Source: Agrobacterium genomosp. 13 str. CFBP 6927 (GTDB lineage: Bacteria > Pseudomonadota > Alphaproteobacteria > Rhizobiales > Rhizobiaceae). Taken from it: a DNA stretch of 64,000 nucleotides. The notes beneath the pieces are model-generated. The model was not told the origin of the DNA. It ran no database searches and saw only the letters and a program-made list of their open reading frames with translations. The DNA lies in assembly GCA_900012615.1 (NCBI GenBank), contig LT009757.1, positions 380,044-444,043 on the forward strand, in the 5' to 3' direction. Of this stretch, positions 16,155-25,223 are shown one piece after another (position 1 is the stretch's first letter; every line of letters starts with the position of its first letter). The translations under genes and the position numbers were made by a program.

Positions 16155-17465
16155 TCAGCGAAAGGACTTGGGCTGGCTGGTTTCCGTCTCAAGGCCGGAA
16201 TGGCGGTGAGAAAATCCGCCACGAACGCTGGTCAGATGCACGCTGCCCCGCGCCGCTTTTGCCGGCAGGCACAGTTTTCCGGCCGCGAAATAGAGCAGGA
16301 ACGAACCGATCTGATATGGGAAGATGATGTCGATCTCCACGAAGGAGCGAACGACGAAGAGCGCGCAGATGGCAAAGAGGATAACGCCTTGCGGGTCGCT
16401 CTTTCGCATCAGCACCGAGCGCAGATGGCCGAGCAGCGTTCCGTAAAGCACCATGCCGAGCAGGATCATGCCGACGAAGCCATTCTCCACCACCGTCTCG
16501 ATATAGGTGTTGTGGAAGTGGAAACCGCTGCGGCCAGTGATGAAGAAGTCGTTCCACAGGCGTTCGGCATCGGCAAAACCCGCCACCCAGAACCCCTGAT
16601 ATCCGACACCGAGGATCGGGGTCTGTTTTGCGGCCTCAATGCCCTGCTGCCAGAGATAAGTACGGCCGGTCAGCGTCGAATCCTTGCCGAAAATGCCGAG
16701 AATGGCATCGAGCAGGCCGAATTGCAGGGAGGCAACAACCAGCAATGCGCCAAGACCGCCAAGCGTGAAAAAGGTCATCTTGCGGTTGGCGGGCGAAAGC
16801 ATGCCGATCGGAATGAAACCGATGATGAGGGCGACCACGGCGGCCGTGGTAATGGTTGATGTGGCCGATTGCGATGCGAGGAGGCTATAGGCCGATAAAA
16901 GCCCGGTGACACCGGCAATTGGCAGCCAGATACCCCTTTGCTTGAGGACCAGCACTGAGGAGGCGGCAAAAATGACTCCAAGCGAGGCGTAAAAGCCAAG
17001 CTGGTTCTTCGACGAAAAAGCACCGACAAAACTATAGGTTCCATCAAGCGCATCGAAGAGATAGATGCCGAACAGCAATGAATAAAGCAGCACGACCGTG
17101 ATGCCGATCAGCGCGCCACGCGTCAGCGTGCGGATGGAAATCACGCGCATGGCAATCAGCGCGCAGACAATATGCGTCATGTACTGGATGGAGGCACGCA
17201 TGGTCACTGACGCAGCCTCCGACCAGAAGCTGGACAGCACGGTCAGGATACCGAAAGCGAAAATCCACAGATAACGCGGATAATTGCCCAGCACCTGCCG
17301 GTAGTTGACCACCACCAGCGGCAGCCACATGCCATAATAGGCCAGTACCGAAATCTGCCCGAAACGCGACGAATAGGCGAACACGAAGAATGACAGCGCG
17401 ATCGCCGCCATTCCATAGGCTTCATTGCGTTCGGGATCGATCAGCGCCGATTTGGCAATCCGCAT
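16155..17465 (-). CDS. exoQ: ExoQ-like polysaccharide polymerase / O-antigen ligase family protein
   Basis: A 436-residue inner-membrane protein with about ten or more hydrophobic helices and one larger periplasmic loop (around 280-330, with GRTYLWQQGIEAAKQTPILGVGYQGFW and HFHNTYIETVVENG), the hallmark of the Wzy/WaaL family. Such proteins polymerise or ligate lipid-linked repeat units. ATG 17465 has GAGG 5 bases upstream and begins 7 bases after the exoF-like stop. The gene order exoY-exoF-exoQ on the minus strand resembles the corresponding succinoglycan genes of Sinorhizobium, although this trio stands without the other exo transferases. Polymer identity is unknown. Confidence 0.82.
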   Translation of the reverse strand: MRIAKSALIDPERNEAYGMAAIALSFFVFAYSSRFGQISVLAYYGMWLPLVVVNYRQVLGNYPRYLWIFAFGILTVLSSFWSEAASVTMRASIQYMTHIVCALIAMRVISIRTLTRGALIGITVVLLYSLLFGIYLFDALDGTYSFVGAFSSKNQLGFYASLGVIFAASSVLVLKQRGIWLPIAGVTGLLSAYSLLASQSATSTITTAAVVALIIGFIPIGMLSPANRKMTFFTLGGLGALLVVASLQFGLLDAILGIFGKDSTLTGRTYLWQQGIEAAKQTPILGVGYQGFWVAGFADAERLWNDFFITGRSGFHFHNTYIETVVENGFVGMILLGMVLYGTLLGHLRSVLMRKSDPQGVILFAICALFVVRSFVEIDIIFPYQIGSFLLYFAAGKLCLPAKAARGSVHLTSVRGGFSHRHSGLETETSQPKSFR

Positions 17466-17472
17466 GCAAACC

Positions 17473-18732
17473 TCACTGCATCAGGATTTCGGATGAAACC
17501 TTGATGACGTCACCGGGCTGAAGCATCGCATTTTCATCGACCTTCACTTCCTTCGGCTTGCCGTTTTCCTCACGCACCACGACGTAGCTGATGGTCGCGG
17601 ATTTTCCTGACGGGTCGAAACGGATCGCCTCGGCAGATTGCGCCAGCGCCTCAGACATCAATTCGCGGCTGGTGGTCAGCTGCAGATTGAGCTTGTCGAG
17701 TTCCGCTTCGGTATCCTGCAACTCCTTGGAGCGCTGCGCCACCCAGTCGTTACGCAGGTTGATCTCGTCCTGGGTCGCCTTGTTGATGTCCTGCTTGGCA
17801 CGCAGCGACTGCGTGTCGATATCGAGCAGGGTGGATTCCACTTCCGCCGCCCGCTCTTCCGCGGAGATACGCCGCTGCGAGAGCGCTAGCCCCTGCTCGT
17901 TCAGCCGGTTGACGCGGTCGCGGTCCTCATTGGCAAGCTGGAGCTGGCGGTTCTGTGTTTCCGATTTCTTGTTCAGGGATTCGACTTCGCTCTGCAAAAG
18001 GGCATGCAGATCCGTCAACGCCTTGAGCTGCAGCGTGTAACGCTCCGTCCGAGACTTCATCAGCGCGCTTTCGCTGGCGAGAAGCGTATCGATCTCGGCA
18101 ATCTTTTCCATTTCCGGCGTCTTGGCGATGGCCGCATCACCCTTTACTTCAGCGACGAGGCGCGCCTGACGGGCGAGCAGTCTTGCCCGCTGATTGTCAT
18201 AAACAGCGGCATCGCCGCGCGCATTGATGAAGTCGCGGGCAAAACGCTGCCCGGCATCGGAGCGCCTTAGGCCGCCGGCAAGGCTGACCGCCTTCAGCAC
18301 CGTCAGATTGGCGGCGTATGGATATTCGCCAGGCGTCTGCACATCGCCGCTCAGAAAGATCGGCCGGAACTGGGCGATTTCGACGGAAGCCGAAGGCAGA
18401 TTACGAAGGGCAAATTTGCTCTGAAGCTGTGCGCCGATCGCCTCGCTGACTTCCGACGGCGTTTTCCCCGCCACCTCCAGCTGGCCGATGAAAGGCAAGG
18501 ACAGCGCGCCGGACGGGCCGACGGAATAATCGCCGTTGATGACATCCCAGTTGCGGATGCTGCCATCGGCCGGCTGCCATTCGGCAACACGGATGCGCAG
18601 CTTATCGGCGGTGCCGAGCTTGTATTGGGCGCCATCGGCGGCCAAGGCGGAGAGCGGTGCGGCGAAGGCAACGGATGCAGCAAGCACGAAGACGGCGAGC
18701 GGGTGACGGGTGGCGGCGAAAAGGCCGTTCAT
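17473..18732 (-). CDS. exoF: ExoF-like polysaccharide export protein
   Basis: A 419-residue exported protein with signal peptide (LAVFVLAASVAFAAPLSALAA). The N-terminal part is a polysaccharide export (Wza-like) domain: YKLGTADKLRIRVAEW, then DYSVGPSGALSLPFIGQLEVAGKT, with a SLBB-like part around 120-160 (PIFLSGDVQTPGEYPY). Residues about 190-360 form a long coiled coil with heptads (LLARQARLVAEVKG, RAKQDINKATQDEINLRNDW). Length and layout match ExoF of Sinorhizobium (about 420 residues), a periplasmic/outer-membrane export factor. It follows the exoY-like gene after 193 bases and precedes exoQ by 7 bases. Confidence 0.88.
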   Translation of the reverse strand: MNGLFAATRHPLAVFVLAASVAFAAPLSALAADGAQYKLGTADKLRIRVAEWQPADGSIRNWDVINGDYSVGPSGALSLPFIGQLEVAGKTPSEVSEAIGAQLQSKFALRNLPSASVEIAQFRPIFLSGDVQTPGEYPYAANLTVLKAVSLAGGLRRSDAGQRFARDFINARGDAAVYDNQRARLLARQARLVAEVKGDAAIAKTPEMEKIAEIDTLLASESALMKSRTERYTLQLKALTDLHALLQSEVESLNKKSETQNRQLQLANEDRDRVNRLNEQGLALSQRRISAEERAAEVESTLLDIDTQSLRAKQDINKATQDEINLRNDWVAQRSKELQDTEAELDKLNLQLTTSRELMSEALAQSAEAIRFDPSGKSATISYVVVREENGKPKEVKVDENAMLQPGDVIKVSSEILMQ

Positions 18733-18840
18733 CGGGAAACTCCCTGTTTGCGGACCGCCGCGCGGGCGATCAGGCGATAGAGCAACCGGACAGTGCCGGT
18801 TGCGCAGCGCCGCAAAAAGCGGCCAGTATGATTAGCACCA

Positions 18841-18890
18841 ATGACGCACCCGAAGACCGGACTTGGGATCCCGGTCAGGGTGCGTGTCGA
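18841..18890. repeat. Palindromic intergenic element between exoY-like and exoF-like genes
   Basis: Nested inverted repeat: outer arms GACGCACCC and GGGTGCGTGTC, inner arms GACCGG and CCGGTC. The core ACTTGGGATCC resembles the ACTTGATCC core of the large palindromic repeat at 36543-36655. It may be a decayed copy of the same family, and may reduce read-through from exoY into exoF. Confidence 0.55.
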
Positions 18891-18925
18891 AACGAAGATC
18901 GATAAAGCCGAACTCAATATTGGTT

Positions 18926-19606
18926 TTAGTAGCTGCCGCGCGACAGGCACACAGCGGGGATGGTCTTGACGATGATGAAGACATCCTGCCGCATCGACCA
19001 GTTCTGCACATATTGCGTGTCGAAGGCCACACGGGTCTTGTAGGAGACGTCATTGCGGCCGCTGATCTGCCACAGGCCAGTCAGGCCCGGACGGGTGCTG
19101 AGGTAATAAGCGGCAGCGCTTTCATAGTAGCTCAGCTCTTCGTCGACGACCGGGCGCGGTCCAACCACGCTCATTTCGCCGCGAATGATGTTGAGCAGCT
19201 GCGGCAGTTCATCGAGGGAGAGCTTGCGCAGCACGGCGCCGACGGCCGTAACACGCGGATCGTTCTTGAGCTTGCGGGTCGCGCGCCATTCCTCGGCGGC
19301 TTCCGGATTGGCGGCAAGATATTGCCGCAGCATCTCGTCGCCATTCATCGCCATCGTCCTGAATTTCAGGCAATGGAAATAACGGCCATTATGGCCCACA
19401 CGCCGGTGGCCGTAGAAGATGGGGCCAGGATCGGAGAATTTCACCAGCGCGGCGATCAACAGGAAAAGCGGGCTGAAGATGAGCAGCGCAAGTGCAGCCG
19501 ATGTCATATCGAAGCTACGTTTTGCGATGCCCCCGATAGGAAAACTGACATCGAAGTCTTCGGAACTGCTGAGTGTCTGTTCAGCCGATTGGGTCGCGGA
19601 CTTCAT
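18926..19606 (-). CDS. exoY: ExoY-like undecaprenyl-phosphate sugar phosphotransferase
   Basis: A 226-residue bacterial sugar transferase that starts polysaccharide repeat-unit synthesis by moving a sugar-1-phosphate to the lipid carrier at the inner membrane. It has one N-terminal membrane helix (AALALLIFSPLFLLIAALV), then the family signatures LKFRTM, LRKLSLDELPQLLNIIRGEMSVVGPRP and RPGLTGLWQISGRN. I use ATG 19606, preceded by GGAG at 8 bases; this gives 226 residues, the same length as Sinorhizobium ExoY, which transfers galactose-1-phosphate. Longer starts up to 19726 add an unrelated charged leader. It heads the exoY-exoF-exoQ trio. Confidence 0.9.
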   Translation of the reverse strand: MKSATQSAEQTLSSSEDFDVSFPIGGIAKRSFDMTSAALALLIFSPLFLLIAALVKFSDPGPIFYGHRRVGHNGRYFHCLKFRTMAMNGDEMLRQYLAANPEAAEEWRATRKLKNDPRVTAVGAVLRKLSLDELPQLLNIIRGEMSVVGPRPVVDEELSYYESAAAYYLSTRPGLTGLWQISGRNDVSYKTRVAFDTQYVQNWSMRQDVFIIVKTIPAVCLSRGSY

Positions 19607-20225
19607 AGAGAGAACTCCATTTATGTTTTGCGATTGGTCGGTGCCCGGAGGCGTGTCTTTCCGTCTAAAAGAGATAACAAGTCTGTGTTCTGAATTTGAT
19701 GCTAATGGATTTTTTGTAAGGCACATTGCCTATGACCGTCTATGCGATTTCTTGCGAGAGCGGCCGATCAACGTCCGGGCAATATTATCGGTTGCATAAA
19801 AAAGAAACAAATGTGCAGGGGGCCATGTTCCCAGAGCATGGGTGTCCGTCCGGCATGTATAGCGTTTTCGGCTCCGGATAGTCTTTTCTTATATGTTTCT
19901 TATGACTTGATGAGATGACACAGGAACGCCAAGAACAGCTATGCGTGTAACAGACTATTAAATTTTTTTGCGGCGCAACAGGATTGCGGCAATGCATATA
20001 AAATTTGACATATTAGCCGGGATTTTTTTAACCACCACTCACAGTTTGCCAAGAAAAAGCGATGGAAAAATTGCAAGAGCGGCGTAAAAGCGGCAAAACA
20101 ATGGCGAGAATTCGTATCAAAGCCCCGACACATGGTCGAAAATATTCCTCCCCGGCAGAGATTCTGTAGCCCCCACGATGGCCTAGGTGTCTGCCACATG
20201 TCGCATCGGGCAAAAGACGGCAGAA
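19607..20225. promoter_or_regulatory. AT-rich intergenic region upstream of exoY-like gene
   Basis: About 620 bases, clearly richer in A/T than its neighbours, without a supported gene. It must carry the exoY-like promoter (minus strand) and the 3' end of the cupin-regulator transcript from 20226. I see no copy of the ATTACCCGTTA motif here. Short frames have atypical, Cys/His-rich translations and no ribosome sites. Confidence 0.5.
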
Positions 20226-20774
20226 TCAGAAAGTGGGCGGCGTGCAGGCGCTGATGACCTCACAGGGTACGGGACCGATACAACGGAAGCGATGCGGCCT
20301 GCGGCTTTCGAAATAATAGGCGTCGCCCGGTCCAAGCACCCGCCTCTCCTCGTCGACCGTCACCTCCAGACGCCCCGAAAGTATGATCCCACCTTCCTCA
20401 CCGTCATGCACCAGCGGAACCTTGCCGGTATCGGCGCCCGGCTGGTAACATTCCTTCAGTATCTGCAGGCTGCGGCCGAAGACATTGTCGCCGACCTGCC
20501 GGAAGGATATCGGGCCCTTGCCGATTTCGACCAGTTCGTCCGCCCGGTAAAAAGCCTTGCGGCTTGTCTCGGGCTCGAAGGCGAAGAATTCGGCAAGGCC
20601 GATCGGTATGCCGTCGAGAATACGCTTCAGCGCGCCGACAGATGGATTGGAGGTATTGGATTCGATCAGCGAAATCGTCGAATTGGTGACGCCGGCACGT
20701 CTCGCCAGTTCGCGCTGGGAAATATTGTGACGCAGCCGCAAATGCCGCAAACGCCCGCCTATATCCACCGACAT
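20226..20774 (-). CDS. XRE-cupin transcriptional regulator (PuuR-like)
   Basis: A 182-residue regulator: XRE-type helix-turn-helix at residues 8-60 (LRHLRLRHNISQRELARRAGVT and NSTISLIESN), then a cupin domain (about 105-180, with HDGEEGGIILSGRLEV and GPGDAYYFESRRPHRF) that usually binds a small effector. Length and layout match PuuR, the putrescine-catabolism repressor. ATG 20774 has GGGGG about 8 bases upstream. It is divergent from an omega-amino-acid transaminase, and the 146-base gap holds a TTCGA-aata-TCGAA dyad, so it probably represses that gene and itself in response to an amine or amino acid. Confidence 0.85.
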   Translation of the reverse strand: MSVDIGGRLRHLRLRHNISQRELARRAGVTNSTISLIESNTSNPSVGALKRILDGIPIGLAEFFAFEPETSRKAFYRADELVEIGKGPISFRQVGDNVFGRSLQILKECYQPGADTGKVPLVHDGEEGGIILSGRLEVTVDEERRVLGPGDAYYFESRRPHRFRCIGPVPCEVISACTPPTF

Positions 20775-20796
20775 GCGTGAGCCCCCGTTGCCCTTG

Positions 20797-20810
20797 TTCG
20801 AAATATCGAA
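20797..20810. promoter_or_regulatory. Candidate operator for the XRE-cupin regulator
   Basis: Perfect inverted repeat TTCGA-AATA-TCGAA in the divergent promoter region, 22 bases upstream of the regulator's start. A near-repeated word ATAGC(A)TTTTCAAT occurs twice between here and the transaminase gene (about 20825-20840 and 20882-20895) and could be a second site type. Confidence 0.5.
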
Positions 20811-20920
20811 AACTCTCGCTCTCACCTATAGCATTTTCAATAGCTTCGCCACTGAGAGAAAAGGGCTTGTTCAGTCAGAAAAATAGCTTTCAATCATCGG
20901 CAACGAACAGGAGAACCACC

Positions 20921-22255
20921 ATGGATAACCCCAGCCGATCCAATTCCACCTCGCTCGACAGCTACTGGATGCCATTTACCGCCAACCGGCAGTTCAAGGC
21001 CAATCCCCGCCTGCTGACGAGCGCCGAGGGCATGTATTACACCAGCAACGATGGTCGTCAGGTTCTCGACGGCACGGCTGGCCTTTGGTGCGTCAATGCC
21101 GGCCACGGTCGCCATCAGATCGCATCTGCCGTCAAACATCAGCTTTCGACCATGGATTATGCGCCCTCCTTCCAGATGGGCCACCCCGTCGCCTTCGAAT
21201 TTGCCGAACGGCTGGCGGAAATCGCTCCCGGCCCGGAAGGCGCGAAGCTTGACCGCGTCTTCTATACCGGCTCCGGCTCGGAATCGGTCGATACGGCGCT
21301 GAAAATCGCCATCGCCTATCAACGCGCCATCGGCCAGGGCACCCGCAGCCGCCTCATCGGCCGTGAACGTGGCTATCACGGCGTCGGTTTCGGCGGCATC
21401 TCCGTCGGCGGCCTCGTGAATAACCGCCGCGTTTTCCCGCAAATCCCTGCGGATCATCTGCGTCATACCCACGATCTTTCGAAGAACAGCTTCGTCAAGG
21501 GCCAACCCGAGCACGGCGCAGAGCTTGCCGACGATCTGGAACGGCTGGTCGCGCTGCATGGCGCTGAAACCATCGCCGCCTGCATCGTCGAGCCTGTCGC
21601 CGGCTCCACCGGCGTGCTGGTGCCGCCGAAGGGTTATCTGGAGCGTCTTCGTGCCATCTGCGACAAGCACGGCATTCTGCTGATCTTCGATGAGGTCATC
21701 ACCGGTTTCGGGCGCATGGGCTCATCCTTCGCCAGCAACTATTTCGGCGTTACGCCTGATATCGTCACCACTGCCAAGGGCCTCACCAACGGCGCGATCC
21801 CCATGGGCGCGGTCTTCACCAGCCGCAAGGTGCATGACGCGCTGATGCACGGGCCGGAAAACCAGATCGAGCTGTTCCACGGTTATACCTATTCCGGCCA
21901 TCCCGTCGCCTGCGCCGCCGGCATCGCCACACTCGACATCTATCGCGATGAGGGTCTCTTTACCCGTGCCGCCGAATTGCAGGATGTCTGGCACGATGCG
22001 ATCCATTCCCTGAAGGGCCTGCCGAATGTCATCGACATCCGCACAATCGGCTTCATTGCCGGCATCGAGCTGCAGTCGCGTGACGGTGCCATCGGCGCCC
22101 GCGCCTACGAGGTTTTCACGGATTGCTTCGAGCGTGGCCTGCTGATCCGCGTCACCGGTGACATCATCGCCCTTTCGCCACCGCTGATCGCCGAGAAATC
22201 GCATTTCGACGACATCATCTCGATCCTCGGCGACGCTCTGAAAAGGGCGAAATAA
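20921..22255 (+). CDS. Omega-amino acid:pyruvate transaminase (class III)
   Basis: A 444-residue class III PLP aminotransferase. The N-terminal SYWMPFTANRQFKANPRLL is typical of beta-alanine/omega-amino-acid:pyruvate transaminases, which move the terminal amino group of beta-alanine, putrescine-like amines or taurine to pyruvate. The PLP lysine is in TTAKGLTNGAIPMG, the cofactor Asp in LLIFDEVITGFGRMG. Start ATG 20921 follows AGGAG at 6 bases; the longer frame reaching back to 20777 overlaps the divergent promoter and is not used. It has its own strong terminator and a divergent PuuR-like regulator. The exact substrate cannot be read. Confidence 0.88.
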   Translation: MDNPSRSNSTSLDSYWMPFTANRQFKANPRLLTSAEGMYYTSNDGRQVLDGTAGLWCVNAGHGRHQIASAVKHQLSTMDYAPSFQMGHPVAFEFAERLAEIAPGPEGAKLDRVFYTGSGSESVDTALKIAIAYQRAIGQGTRSRLIGRERGYHGVGFGGISVGGLVNNRRVFPQIPADHLRHTHDLSKNSFVKGQPEHGAELADDLERLVALHGAETIAACIVEPVAGSTGVLVPPKGYLERLRAICDKHGILLIFDEVITGFGRMGSSFASNYFGVTPDIVTTAKGLTNGAIPMGAVFTSRKVHDALMHGPENQIELFHGYTYSGHPVACAAGIATLDIYRDEGLFTRAAELQDVWHDAIHSLKGLPNVIDIRTIGFIAGIELQSRDGAIGARAYEVFTDCFERGLLIRVTGDIIALSPPLIAEKSHFDDIISILGDALKRAK

Positions 22256-22276
22256 AATTATACATTACTAATAAAG

Positions 22277-22307
22277 AAAAGGCTGCAATACAAATTGCAG
22301 CCTTTTT
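22277..22307 (+). terminator. Intrinsic terminator after the transaminase
   Basis: Nine-bp stem GGCTGCAAT (22281-22289) with ATTGCAGCC (22294-22302), loop ACAA, flanked by AAAA and TTTTT. This is a textbook rho-independent terminator 22 bases after the stop. Confidence 0.93.
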
Positions 22308-22398
22308 GAATTTTATCAAAAACATAGCAAAATAGATCATTTCTTAAGCATGTTCTATTATTTTCCCGCAGTATAACCAACGGAGCGGGAACGGCCCC

Positions 22399-24219
22399 AT
22401 GGCGTCGATTCAGAAAAAGATAATATTAGCAAGCATCGCAATATTCTCCCTCACCGGAAGCGCCGTTGGCATCGGCATATGGGCGACGGAGACCCTCAAC
22501 CGTAACAGCGCGGAAGTATCGCGCTCGGCAGAAATACTTCACAATCATATGCTTGCCGACATGATGCACGATGCGTTGCGCTCGGATGTGCTGGCAGCCG
22601 TTCTTTCTACCAATGATATGATGGGCTTGTCCTTTGATGCGGTTAAGGCCGACCTTGCCGAACACGAAGCTACATTCCTTGAAGCCATAAAGAAAAACGA
22701 GGCCCTGTCTGAAGGGACGGACGCCAAAGCCGTTATCGACAGCGTGGAAAAGCCACTTCATTCCTATCTGGAAATCGCCAAGAAGGTGGTCGGCCTTGTC
22801 AACACCGATCCGGGCGCGGCGATAAAAATGATCCCGGATTTCATGCAGCAGTTCAGCGCCCTTGAGGCAGCGATGGAAAAGGCGGGCGAGCAGATCGACG
22901 CGCTTTCCGCGGCCACTGTCGCGGAGAGCCAGGAGACCAAGGCGGTAATCGACCTCCTGTTGAAAGGGTTGCTGGTTCTGGCAACGCTCTTCTGTGTCAG
23001 CCTCTTCATCTTCACCCGCAAAACGGTAACGGGTCCCATCCTGCAACTGTCGAAGACGATGGAAACCCTTGCGAGTGGCGATACGTCACAGGCAGCCTCC
23101 GGCATTGACCGAAAGGACGAGATCGGCTCCATGTCAGGCGCGGTCGAAATATTCCGGCAGGCGGCGATTGCCAATCGGGCATTGGAACAGGAAGCGGCGG
23201 ATGCGCGCGAAAAGGCTGAACTCAACCAGCAGGCAGCACGACGCCAGGCGGAAGAGCATGCCTCGGAGCGGCTGCGCATCGCCACATCCGGTCTTGCCGC
23301 CGGATTAAAGCGGCTTGCATCGGGGGATCTCGCCTTCCAGCTGGATGTCGCCTTCGCGCCGGAATTCGAGGGCCTGCGCCATGATTTCAACAGGTCAGTC
23401 AAGCAGCTCGGCGAAACGCTTCTCGCTATATCCGACGGTGTCGCCACAATTGACGGCAGCACCCGCGAGATCGCGGCGGGGGCGGACGATCTTTCTCGCC
23501 GCACCGAACATCAGGCAGCTTCCCTCGAAGAGACGGCCGCCGCCCTTGAAGAAATCACCGTCAATGTCTCGAATGCCAACAAGCGCGCCGCCGAAGCACG
23601 CCTTGCGGCGACCGATGCCAACGAAAGCGCCCTGAAATCGGCGGAAGTCGTCGGCCATGCCGAAGAGGCGATGCGCCGCATCGAAACCTCGTCGCGGCAG
23701 ATCACCGGCATTATCGGCGTCATCGACGAAATCGCCTTCCAGACCAATCTCCTGGCGCTGAATGCAGGCGTGGAAGCCGCCCGCGCCGGCGAGGCCGGCA
23801 AAGGCTTCGCCGTTGTGGCGCAGGAAGTGCGTGATCTTGCCCAGCGCTCGGCAAAGGCCGCAAGCGAGATAAGGGGCCATATCCGGCAATCATCGGCGGA
23901 AGTGGAAAGCGGCGTGAAGCTGGTTCTCGACACCGGCATGACGCTGAAAGATATCGGCGAGCGGATCGCCGGCATTGACCGCCATATGAACGCCATCGCC
24001 ACATCGGCAGCCGAACAATCGACCGGCCTTGCCGAAGTCAACGCGGCGGTGAACTCGATGGACCAGGCAACCCAGCAAAATGCGGCCATGGTGGAACAAT
24101 CCACCGCCGCCTCCGCAATGCTCGCCGCGGAAACGGCAAAGCTGCGCGCGCTGGTATCGCGTTTCCGTCTTGCGATGGAAATTGACGAAAGCCGGGGAGA
24201 GACGCGCCGCGTCGCGTGA
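22399..24219 (+). CDS. Methyl-accepting chemotaxis protein
   Basis: A 606-residue transmembrane chemoreceptor. First membrane helix at about 8-28; a helical periplasmic sensor domain at 30-185; second helix at about 187-209 (LLLKGLLVLATLFCVSLFIFT). HAMP domains follow (about 210-265, and a second around 290-345). The cytoplasmic signalling hairpin has the highly conserved tip EIAFQTNLLALNAGVEAARAGE and KGFAVVAQEVRDLAQRSA. It signals through CheW/CheA to the flagellar motor. Starts 143 bases after the transaminase stop behind an intrinsic terminator, so it is a separate unit. The ligand is unknown. Confidence 0.93.
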   Translation: MASIQKKIILASIAIFSLTGSAVGIGIWATETLNRNSAEVSRSAEILHNHMLADMMHDALRSDVLAAVLSTNDMMGLSFDAVKADLAEHEATFLEAIKKNEALSEGTDAKAVIDSVEKPLHSYLEIAKKVVGLVNTDPGAAIKMIPDFMQQFSALEAAMEKAGEQIDALSAATVAESQETKAVIDLLLKGLLVLATLFCVSLFIFTRKTVTGPILQLSKTMETLASGDTSQAASGIDRKDEIGSMSGAVEIFRQAAIANRALEQEAADAREKAELNQQAARRQAEEHASERLRIATSGLAAGLKRLASGDLAFQLDVAFAPEFEGLRHDFNRSVKQLGETLLAISDGVATIDGSTREIAAGADDLSRRTEHQAASLEETAAALEEITVNVSNANKRAAEARLAATDANESALKSAEVVGHAEEAMRRIETSSRQITGIIGVIDEIAFQTNLLALNAGVEAARAGEAGKGFAVVAQEVRDLAQRSAKAASEIRGHIRQSSAEVESGVKLVLDTGMTLKDIGERIAGIDRHMNAIATSAAEQSTGLAEVNAAVNSMDQATQQNAAMVEQSTAASAMLAAETAKLRALVSRFRLAMEIDESRGETRRVA

Positions 24220-24334
24220 GTGCATGGTAAAGGGTTTGAGGCCGTCTCTTCCGTGCCGGCCTCGAGCAGACGTCCAGCCATTGCGTGTCTGCGCTGTGAG
24301 AAGAGTGTTCGCGATCAAGATTTGGTCGCATCGG

Positions 24335-24408
24335 ACCCCGGATCCAATCCGGGGTGAGAAAATGCAAATAGCGCAGCTTTTCCAGCCGCCGTCTCAGGCG
24401 GCTGGAAA
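24335..24408. repeat. Palindromic intergenic element and convergent hairpin
   Basis: Two structures: a perfect 9-bp palindrome ACCCCGGAT-cca-ATCCGGGGT (24335-24355), whose CCCCGGAT words match the big repeat at 36543-36655, and a 9-bp hairpin CCAGCCGCC-gtctca-GGCGGCTGG (24382-24405). They lie between convergent genes (stops at 24219 and 24419). The second probably works as terminator for one or both; neither strand has a long U-tract. Confidence 0.6.
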
Positions 24409-24418
24409 TCTTTCCATA

Positions 24419-25204
24419 TCAATAGGTCTGCATCGGCTGCGACAGGCCGTCACCGACAACGCCGCCGCCATATTGCGCCACGGGCACGCCCGCCTGCCCG
24501 ATCGGCACGCCCTGCTGTGCCGGCCCGAGCGCGGTCACCACGATAGGCGTGCCATCCGGCACACGGTTGTAGAGATCGATAATATCCTGGTTCAGCAGGC
24601 GCACACAGCCGGAGGAGACGGATTTGCCGATCGTCCACCATTCGGGCGAGCCGTGCAGACGATAGATCGTATCCTTGCCGTCCTTGAAGATATAGAGCGC
24701 ACGGGCGCCGAGCGGGTTCTTGAGGCCCGGCTCCATGCCGCCGTTGCGGCTGCTATAGGGCTCCAGTTCCGGCTGGCGGGCAACCATCTCATCAGGCGGC
24801 GTCCAGCGCGGCCACTGCCGCTTGTACTGGATCACGCCACGGCCGGACCATTCGAAGCCCGCGCGGCCGAGACCGACACCGTAGCGCATGGCCTGATTGT
24901 TCTCATAGGTGAGATACAGGAAATGATTGGCGGTATCGACCACGATGATGCCGGGGCGCTCACCGGTCGGATTTTCCACCATTTGCCGCAGGAACTGGCG
25001 CGGAATCCGCTTGTAGGGAATTTCCGGCAGCGGAAACTGCTCGTCCGGCTTGGGGCCGTACATCAGGGCATACATCGGGTCGTCGGCCGGAGCGGCTGGC
25101 CGTGTCGCCTCGCGCGCCGTGGTGTTACAGCCCGCAAGGCCGGCAAGCGCCAGTCCACCTGCTCCAAGCAGGAAACCCCGCCGGGTCGTTGTCGTATCGT
25201 TCAA
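24419..25204 (-). CDS. L,D-transpeptidase lipoprotein (YkuD domain)
   Basis: A 261-residue peptidoglycan cross-linking or anchoring enzyme. N-terminus RRGFLLGAGGLALAGLAGC combines a twin-Arg-like start with a lipobox (LAGC), so it is probably a lipoprotein. The YkuD catalytic region is clear: RLHGSPEWWTIGKSVSSGCVRLLNQD, with the nucleophile Cys in SSGCVR and the His in HGS. The C-terminal tail is Gly/Gln/Pro rich. It forms 3-3 cross-links or attaches proteins to meso-diaminopimelate in the periplasm; such enzymes are abundant in polar-growing Agrobacterium. It follows another L,D-transpeptidase-like gene by 19 bases, so both are probably co-transcribed. Confidence 0.9.
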   Translation of the reverse strand: MNDTTTTRRGFLLGAGGLALAGLAGCNTTAREATRPAAPADDPMYALMYGPKPDEQFPLPEIPYKRIPRQFLRQMVENPTGERPGIIVVDTANHFLYLTYENNQAMRYGVGLGRAGFEWSGRGVIQYKRQWPRWTPPDEMVARQPELEPYSSRNGGMEPGLKNPLGARALYIFKDGKDTIYRLHGSPEWWTIGKSVSSGCVRLLNQDIIDLYNRVPDGTPIVVTALGPAQQGVPIGQAGVPVAQYGGGVVGDGLSQPMQTY

Positions 25205-25223
25205 TTGAAAAACCTCATTTACG

